NCBI GenBank assembly: GCA_023135255.1
Contig: JAGLTN010000421.1
Coordinates: forward strand, 1-19,814
Length of the DNA stretch: 19,814 bases
Direction of reading: 5' to 3'
Origin: Planctomycetota bacterium
GTDB taxonomy: Bacteria; Planctomycetota; Phycisphaerae; Sedimentisphaerales; Anaerobacaceae
Shown piece after piece: positions 14,051-19,814 of this stretch. The position numbers and the translations under genes are program-made. The notes under the pieces are model-generated. The model was not told the DNA's origin. It saw only the letters and a program-made list of their open reading frames with translations, and made no database searches. Every line of letters starts with the position of its first letter. The stretch's first letter is position 1.

Positions 14051-16126
14051 TTACATAATGATAGATGCCAGTTGGCCTTGCAAAGATGTTAATATGGCTT
14101 CAAGACGTGCGAACTTGGCCCTTAGCCGTGTTTCACGCTTAGTTAAACGACTTTCTTCCTGCTCGATTTTATTCTGGAGCAATTTTATTTCCGTGTCAAC
14201 ATGATTTTGATTTATGTCGATGGTGCCTTCATATTTAAGCATTCGATCCAAAGCATCTTCCATTGCCCCGGTAAAGCCCTGTTTGACATTAATGACAGCA
14301 GTTAATTCGCTACTAGCATCTCCTGTACTTGGAGCGGTAATCTGTAAAGCATTTTCAGGATAAAGTGGTTCGCCGCTGCTGGAGAACTCGCTGTTACCAA
14401 TAATAACACCATTATCAATAGTAGCTTGTCGATATTCGCCTTCATCTTCGGTAGTTAGTTTGATCCAGGCCTGAGATATATCTCCCAAAGCATCATATAT
14501 TACCTTGACATTGTAATTACCCGCGTCTGTATAACGGCTGCTTGCACCATAGAATTTTATATCACCACTACCATCACTATTGCTGCCGCTTTTATCAGCA
14601 CCAATGATTTCAAGTACAGCAAGATAATCATTCGTGACAGCTTCGCTAAAAAGATTTGTATCAAGACTTAACATACCGTCCCTGTCTACCTCAAGGCCAA
14701 TCTCAGTGGGGCTCAGGAACGTATCTTTATCACTAATAAAGCCGCTTGAGTAATTCATAATTGGCGAAAGTATCTGATCTCTAATTGTCGAAACTATATA
14801 ATCACCCATTAGTACACCAGCTACTTTGTTCTCTGCATTATATCCTGTATTTTCTTTTATAAACATAATTGTTGAATTGTATGTTTCGATCAACTTTGTC
14901 ATCCTGTCACTAACTGATTCTATATCCCTGTTAAGGCTGATCTGTTCGCCGTCGGCATCCGTTGTATCATGCAAATTTAAGGTCACTCCATAAATTGCAT
15001 CATCAATAGTATTGGAACTGCGGGTTATCCAATTTTCCATGGGGTCACCTTCCTGCCAGCCTGGATCTTCAGGTGGATAGCCATCTACTTTAATCTGGCA
15101 ATCCTGGGCGTTCTGTGTCTCGGTGAAATCTGACTGAGTAAAAAGACTTAATGTGCCGGCAGTCCCTCCTTCTGTTTCTACCGCCATTTCTGGAACAACA
15201 GCACCCCACTGTGAACCATTAAATGACAGATCTATTGTCATAAGACTGCTTCCGCTTTCATCGGCAACTAAGATGATCTTACCGTTTTCAAGTCTTGCTT
15301 CAGCTATACCCTCAAATACATCGTTTATTTCACCTATAAGATGAGTAAGCTTTGTGTCATCGGTAATTTCTAACTCAAAAGAAGGAATAATCGCATCACC
15401 AGCAGAATCGGTGCCACTTATGACAATACTACCGCCACCTTCATAAGTACCTTCATAACATGATAAATCGGTTATCAGTGTACTCAACGACGCGTTTTCA
15501 TCATCGTCTGTTGTAAATGCTATATCAGATTGCCAAACTTCCGTGGTACTGTCATTTATCTGTATCTCATAATCTGAACCAGCATCATTGCCGCTAAGCA
15601 CAAGATGGTAAGCATCGTTATATACAAGTAAACTTGCGGTAACACCAGGGTTGTCGGCATCGTTGTTGATTAAACCAACAAGATCTTCCAAAGTGGTATC
15701 GGCAGTAGTAGGTATTGATGTTTCACGGTGGTTATACGAATATATAAATGTGCCGGTACCAACTTTATCTTCCGGATATTCCATACCTGCTGTGTGAGTC
15801 CAGCGTTCGCTGTTAGCAAGCTGATTTATTATTATCGTATGACTACCTTCAAAAGCACTATAGGATGCTTCAGCAGTAAAAATATCACTATCGCTTGACG
15901 TAGCTTTAAATGCACGCAGGTCATCAATGTTAGAAAGGTTTGCAGCAGCACTTTGTAAAGCCTTTAATTCCGTTTCAAAATTTTCGTAGATACTTCTTTT
16001 TTCTTCCCTTTTGGCTTTTCGTTCCTGGTAAGTATAGAGAGTTCGCTTCTCTATTTCCAACAACTGCCTAATAAGGGTTTCCGTATCAAGACCCGTACTC
16101 AAACCTGAAAGCTGTATGGGTGACAT
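14051..16126 (-). CDS. fliD: Flagellar filament cap protein FliD
   Basis: FliD caps the growing filament tip and folds flagellin subunits into place; it is exported. The 691-residue product begins with the FliD_N pattern QLSGLSTGLDTETLIRQLLE and a coiled coil, and ends with the FliD_C pattern: GFTGAMEDALDRML and a long C-terminal coiled coil (KLLQNKIEQEESRLTKRETR). The middle is acidic, rich in Asp, Gly, Ser and Thr, and longer than in enterobacteria, which fits surface-exposed variable domains. AGAGGTG lies 5 bases before the ATG, supporting this start. No sigma-54 site is seen upstream. fliS does not follow. Confidence 0.93.
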   Translation of the reverse strand: MSPIQLSGLSTGLDTETLIRQLLEIEKRTLYTYQERKAKREEKRSIYENFETELKALQSAAANLSNIDDLRAFKATSSDSDIFTAEASYSAFEGSHTIIINQLANSERWTHTAGMEYPEDKVGTGTFIYSYNHRETSIPTTADTTLEDLVGLINNDADNPGVTASLLVYNDAYHLVLSGNDAGSDYEIQINDSTTEVWQSDIAFTTDDDENASLSTLITDLSCYEGTYEGGGSIVISGTDSAGDAIIPSFELEITDDTKLTHLIGEINDVFEGIAEARLENGKIILVADESGSSLMTIDLSFNGSQWGAVVPEMAVETEGGTAGTLSLFTQSDFTETQNAQDCQIKVDGYPPEDPGWQEGDPMENWITRSSNTIDDAIYGVTLNLHDTTDADGEQISLNRDIESVSDRMTKLIETYNSTIMFIKENTGYNAENKVAGVLMGDYIVSTIRDQILSPIMNYSSGFISDKDTFLSPTEIGLEVDRDGMLSLDTNLFSEAVTNDYLAVLEIIGADKSGSNSDGSGDIKFYGASSRYTDAGNYNVKVIYDALGDISQAWIKLTTEDEGEYRQATIDNGVIIGNSEFSSSGEPLYPENALQITAPSTGDASSELTAVINVKQGFTGAMEDALDRMLKYEGTIDINQNHVDTEIKLLQNKIEQEESRLTKRETRLRAKFARLEAILTSLQGQLASIIM

Positions 16127-16162
16127 TTTAGCACCTCTTTTAAAAACATTTTTTTTAGTCCG

Positions 16163-16180
16163 ATAAACTAAATAGCTTAT
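16163..16180. promoter_or_regulatory. 18-bp dyad in the fliD leader
   Basis: ATAAACTA and TAGCTTAT are inverted arms around two bases, matching at 7 of 8 positions; the mismatch is a G-U pair in fliD-strand RNA. It lies about 37-54 bases before the fliD ATG. It could be an operator or a weak RNA stem; nothing decides between these. Confidence 0.25.
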
Positions 16181-16253
16181 AACTCTGACTTCTATTTATC
16201 GAACAACAGTAAATCAAAACAACACCTTTTTCTAAAAATTATTCCTGTCAATA

Positions 16254-19200
16254 TCAAATCAAAGCCTCGGCAAACTGGGATTTCATCTGTTTGCATTTCT
16301 GCATCAACTGAAGAGCTTTTGTGTTATCAGGCGATATTTCAAGACACATATCTATCTGCTGCTGAGCATAATCGAATCCAGCCTTAGCCATAACAGGAGA
16401 GTTTGTTTTTACATAATCCTGCCCTATTGCCATAAACGTCAAAGCAAATAAGAACCTGGCGTGCATCTGTCTGTTTTCAACTGCAATCTTGTCCCATTGC
16501 ACATCGGGGAAAAGCTGTTCATAGTCAAACGACTGAGTAAAGCTTTTGACTACATCAAAATGGGATTTTGCCTTTGCTGCTGTATGATTTCTCGATAGGC
16601 TGTTTGTCACAATACGCCGTAAATGGTAGTCACCTTTAAGATGACGAGCAATGAGACCATGTTTAACAAAGCGCTTTATCATATCATAATCTTCAGCAAT
16701 TATAAGCTGCTCATTGTAGAAGCCTATCTTATCAAAAACATCTCTTTTGATACACGTCCAGAAAGGCACAACAGGAAAACCGCATCTGAATAAATCTCTG
16801 ATTAAATGCTTTCTGTCAGTATATTCAGGCCTTGTAATAACCCTTACAGGATTACCCTTACCGTCAATCAAACGGTCGTCACAATACACAAGATCTGCTT
16901 GAGGATTTTCTTCAAATGCCTTTAAATGCTGAGAAATAAAATCGGGTGTCATCATATCGTCATGGTCGAGGATCACAATAAATTTCCCATTCGACCTTTT
17001 TATCCCATTATTGCGTGCTGAAGATGCTCCCGCATTTTCCTGACTGAAATAGCGTATTCTCTGGTCATCAAACTTTTTAACGATCTGCTCTGTATTGTCA
17101 GTTGAGCCGTCATTTATAATCATAAGCTCAAAATTTTGATAGTTTTGTATCAATACGCTTTCAATAGCTTCTTCAATATGATCCGCGGCATTATAGGCAG
17201 GCATGATAACTGAAACGAGAGGATTTTCATGATGTTGGTATAGAGGTATTATCGAAATGTAAGGATTTCCAAATCTCTTACCGACTATATATCGCTCGTA
17301 CAAGCTGTGAATTTTTCTGCCATGTTCGATTCCCTGTTCATTATGATAGTACAGGCCAAGAAACTCTGGTATTCTTTTGATATCATATTTCTCAGATATC
17401 CTAAGCCAGAAATCCCAATCGCCAGCACAGGTCAAAGTCTCATCAAAGCAGCCAAGCTCCTCATGCAGTTTCGCCCGCCACATAGGTTGCGATCCCACGC
17501 AGCAACCAAAGAGCATCCTTTCATGGCTATAGTCTGATCTTGGCGTAAAATCCACTCCATGATGATTTTCAAAAGTATCATTAGCAGTTTCAGTAACTAT
17601 TTGGTCGCCATAAACCAATGCGACATCAGAGTTCGCTAACAACTCATTTGACATTATCTCCAAAGCATCTTGTCGGTGGCGATCATCGGTATTGGCATTG
17701 GTGATAAATTGACCCTTGGCAATTTTAACTGCCCTGTTCCAGGCTGTATATATTCCTTCCCGCTTTTCGGTTTTTATATAAACGATGTTGCTGCAATTTT
17801 TCTGGAATTGTTTTACAACCTGCTCTTCATTCTGCTGCGAGCCGCTGTTTACAACAATAATTTCAAGCTTACCCTTTTGATACAAACTCTGATTTACGAG
17901 ATCCTCAAGACAGCCCTGAATAAAATTTTCCGAATTATAAGTAGAAACTATCGCTGAGACCAAGCAATCGGATTGCATCGTTTGCTGGATTTTTACATCT
18001 GACTTAAGAGACCACTTGTTCTTTTCTGTCGAATACTCCAATTGGCCCGAAAAACAGTTCTTATAGATATCTACAACAAGAGACATGGGACGTTTTGGAT
18101 TTTTTACTCGATCATCAAAATCAGGTGTTCTTGTTACCATTCCTTTTGAATAGTCAATATATTTCATTACAGGAGTTCCATCTTCCTTGTAATAATGAAG
18201 ATATTCAATTTCTGAATTAACAAAAAAACTATTACGAATGGCATAATCTATTGATTCGAATATAGGGAACCACTGATGTCCCGGAGTCCCATCAGCATTC
18301 CTTCCCCCGAAAGAATCAAAAATAATATTGCCCATAGCATCTTTTACAGATCTGTCACGAAGAACATCGCATCTATAATCTGGAACAGAAAGTCTAAACA
18401 ACCCATCTGGTCGAAGCACCCTGTATAATTCGTTTAATACAGTAATAAACTTATTATAAGGTATGTGTTCAAACACATCTTCTGATTGAATTGAATACAC
18501 TGAGTTATCAGGCAATGGTATTGGATTCAAAATGTCGTGATGAATACAAGAAGGAGAGCTTTCTCTAAGATCGAGCCCAACTAAATCTTTATATTCTGAC
18601 ATATGAGGAATTTCTCCCAGATACAAACGTATCTTTTTTCTTTTCCTTACAATATCCCAAGATAAGTTAGGAAAATTTGTAAACGTATTTAAGGCAGAGC
18701 AACTGTGATCAACTTCCCCATCAGATAATTCCGGATACGATGGAATTGTCAATACACTACTTTCCGAATTATAAGTAGAAGCTATCGCTGAAACCAGATA
18801 TTTCTGCTGCGGTACAGCCTTAGACCTTGATTTGCGATTATTGATAAGGTTTTGGTAAAGCGTGACATACTGGTTGGTCATATGGGTAACGGTGAATTTT
18901 TTGAGGAGTTTCTGCCGAGCAGCCAAACTGAATCGGTGCCTTGTATTTGGGTCGGTGATGAGTTTTTCGGTAAGCTTGATCAGGGTATTGGCATCTTTTC
19001 TCGGGGCGATCAGTCCTGTTTGGCCGTCGTCGATGAGTTCGGGTACACCCCCTGTGTCAAAGGATACGATGGGTATGCCGCAACCCATCAGTTCAAGTAC
19101 TATAAGGGGACAGTTATCTGCTAAAGTCGGCAGTATAAACAAATCGGCTGCAGAATAAATATGCGCGAGGACTTTTTCATCTTCGATATGCGGGATCTGA

Positions 19201-19814
19201 ATAAATCTACCGGTCGGGGCGTTGGGACTTTGGCCTCCAATAGAAAGGAAATAGAGGTCGGGGTATTTAGCGGCGAGATAGTTGTACGCCTTGAGGGCGA
19301 ATGATGCACCTTTATTTATATCAGCAAGACCTTTGTCAGAAACGAAAGCGAGTACAGTCGCATTGGCAGGTATGTTCAATTTCTGGCGGACTAAAGCATT
19401 ATCGATTGGTTTAAATATATTTTCGTCAATGCCATTATAGATCAGGTGAATCGGTTTGTCTTTGAGAATGCTCTTGTCGACAATAGACTTGAGCCATTTC
19501 GATGGGACAACAACAACGAATTGGCTTTGCTCATATATCTTTCGTTTATCTTCCCACATTCTTGCGGTCTGATCGGCGGGGATTCCAGGATATGTTCTGA
19601 GATCGGGACATGAGCCGCAACCCCTCTGCCATTTATCGCACTCGAAGGCGTTGGCGCAGTGGCCGGTAATAGCCTGCATGTCGTGAAGCGTCCAGACGGA
19701 TGGTTTCAGTTTTGTCAGTTCCGGCAATGCGAATGGGTTGAAATATCCGCCGTGGAGGTTGTGGAAATGGAAGATGTCGGCGGATTTGAATTCGGGATTG
19801 CTGGCGAGAGCACT
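16254..19814 (-). CDS. Multidomain glycosyltransferase: GT4, methyltransferase-like, GT2, GT2 (start outside window)
   Basis: At least 1,187 codons are open from the window edge; residues below are numbered from the TTG at 19727. Residues 1 to about 300 are a GT4 glycosyltransferase (VWTLHDMQAITGHCA, then ADNCPLIVLELMGCG and GGVPELI). Residues about 311-588 are a SAM-methyltransferase-like module (LYLGEI at 368-373, HHDILN, SEDVFEHIP at 415-423, VLRPDGLFRLSVPDY). Residues about 589-830 are a GT2 domain (NANTDD, GDWDFWLR). Residues about 837-1060 are a second GT2 (LDHDD, IAEDYDM). A helical TPR-like tail ends the protein. It precedes fliD in the same direction by 127 bases, so flagellin or surface glycosylation is a reasonable but unproven role. 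The methyltransferase part is AT-rich and bracketed by a direct repeat. Confidence 0.85.
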   Translation of the reverse strand, partial: SALASNPEFKSADIFHFHNLHGGYFNPFALPELTKLKPSVWTLHDMQAITGHCANAFECDKWQRGCGSCPDLRTYPGIPADQTARMWEDKRKIYEQSQFVVVVPSKWLKSIVDKSILKDKPIHLIYNGIDENIFKPIDNALVRQKLNIPANATVLAFVSDKGLADINKGASFALKAYNYLAAKYPDLYFLSIGGQSPNAPTGRFIQIPHIEDEKVLAHIYSAADLFILPTLADNCPLIVLELMGCGIPIVSFDTGGVPELIDDGQTGLIAPRKDANTLIKLTEKLITDPNTRHRFSLAARQKLLKKFTVTHMTNQYVTLYQNLINNRKSRSKAVPQQKYLVSAIASTYNSESSVLTIPSYPELSDGEVDHSCSALNTFTNFPNLSWDIVRKRKKIRLYLGEIPHMSEYKDLVGLDLRESSPSCIHHDILNPIPLPDNSVYSIQSEDVFEHIPYNKFITVLNELYRVLRPDGLFRLSVPDYRCDVLRDRSVKDAMGNIIFDSFGGRNADGTPGHQWFPIFESIDYAIRNSFFVNSEIEYLHYYKEDGTPVMKYIDYSKGMVTRTPDFDDRVKNPKRPMSLVVDIYKNCFSGQLEYSTEKNKWSLKSDVKIQQTMQSDCLVSAIVSTYNSENFIQGCLEDLVNQSLYQKGKLEIIVVNSGSQQNEEQVVKQFQKNCSNIVYIKTEKREGIYTAWNRAVKIAKGQFITNANTDDRHRQDALEIMSNELLANSDVALVYGDQIVTETANDTFENHHGVDFTPRSDYSHERMLFGCCVGSQPMWRAKLHEELGCFDETLTCAGDWDFWLRISEKYDIKRIPEFLGLYYHNEQGIEHGRKIHSLYERYIVGKRFGNPYISIIPLYQHHENPLVSVIMPAYNAADHIEEAIESVLIQNYQNFELMIINDGSTDNTEQIVKKFDDQRIRYFSQENAGASSARNNGIKRSNGKFIVILDHDDMMTPDFISQHLKAFEENPQADLVYCDDRLIDGKGNPVRVITRPEYTDRKHLIRDLFRCGFPVVPFWTCIKRDVFDKIGFYNEQLIIAEDYDMIKRFVKHGLIARHLKGDYHLRRIVTNSLSRNHTAAKAKSHFDVVKSFTQSFDYEQLFPDVQWDKIAVENRQMHARFLFALTFMAIGQDYVKTNSPVMAKAGFDYAQQQIDMCLEISPDNTKALQLMQKCKQMKSQFAEALI
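17927..17962. repeat. 36-bp direct repeat, copy B (start of first GT2 domain)
   Basis: This stretch matches 18761-18796 at 34 of 36 positions; the mismatches are single transitions. It encodes the start of the GT2 fold (SAIVSTYNSE). The copies are exactly 834 bases, 278 codons, apart and in frame. Confidence 0.85.
18761..18796. repeat. 36-bp direct repeat, copy A (before methyltransferase-like module)
   Basis: Partner of 17927-17962. It encodes SAIASTYNSE, the first strand of a GT2 domain, but the rest of a GT2 does not follow; the methyltransferase-like module does. It therefore looks like a stranded GT2 start left by duplication or module insertion. Confidence 0.85.

Noticed and set aside
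16141..16166. Sigma-28-like TAAA and TCCGATAA
   Set aside because: The spacing is one base short, and it points on the plus strand, away from fliD and into the antisense of the glycosyltransferase.
19725..19727. TTG at 19727 as the true start of the glycosyltransferase
   Set aside because: The frame stays open to the window edge and the upstream residues (ADIFHFHNLHGGYF) belong to the GT4 domain.

Overview
The window is a flagellar gene cluster of a flagellated, Gram-negative-type bacterium with low to moderate GC. Gene order, the AT-rich composition, the tandem MotB genes and the style of the glycosyltransferase suggest a planctomycete, perhaps Phycisphaerae/Sedimentisphaerales. That placement is inference; there is no rRNA or other marker here.

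Layout. (1) 1-850, minus strand: the N-terminal 283 codons of a low-complexity protein best read as the hook-length control protein FliK, cut by the window edge. (2) 851-1231: a divergent control region with a sigma-54 promoter facing each way. (3) 1232-10267, plus strand: flgB-flgC-fliE-fliF-fliG-fliH-fliI-fliJ-motE-like-motA-motB1-motB2, tightly packed and ending in a hairpin terminator. (4) 10268-10586: an intergenic region with coding-like debris, a sigma-54 promoter and a bulged hairpin over the fliO leader. (5) 10587-14035: fliO-fliP-fliQ-fliR-flhB, the export gate. (6) 14051-16126, minus strand: fliD, the filament cap, convergent with flhB. (7) 16254-19814, minus strand: a very large multidomain glycosyltransferase (GT4, methyltransferase-like, GT2, GT2), cut by the window edge and lying upstream of fliD in the same direction.

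How the parts work together. Operon 1 encodes the proximal rod (FlgB, FlgC), the MS-ring/rod junction (FliE), the MS ring (FliF), the rotor (FliG), the export ATPase complex (FliH, FliI, FliJ) and the stator (MotA, two MotB-type proteins, a MotE-like accessory protein). Operon 2 encodes the membrane export gate and its substrate-specificity switch FlhB, which in known systems works with FliK. fliL, fliM, fliN and flhA are not in the window. Exact GG-N10-GC sigma-54 promoters lie before fliK, flgB and fliO, so a sigma-54/enhancer-binding-protein regulator probably switches on this assembly stage. The large glycosyltransferase next to fliD probably modifies flagellin or surface glycans.

The most unusual points are the predicted near-leaderless fliK transcript, a three-codon reading frame overlapping the flgB start, the hairpin across the fliO transcription start and ribosome site, two MotB proteins behind one MotA, and a methyltransferase-like module inside the glycosyltransferase, bracketed by an in-frame 36-bp direct repeat. 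No CRISPR array, tRNA, rRNA or insertion sequence was seen.
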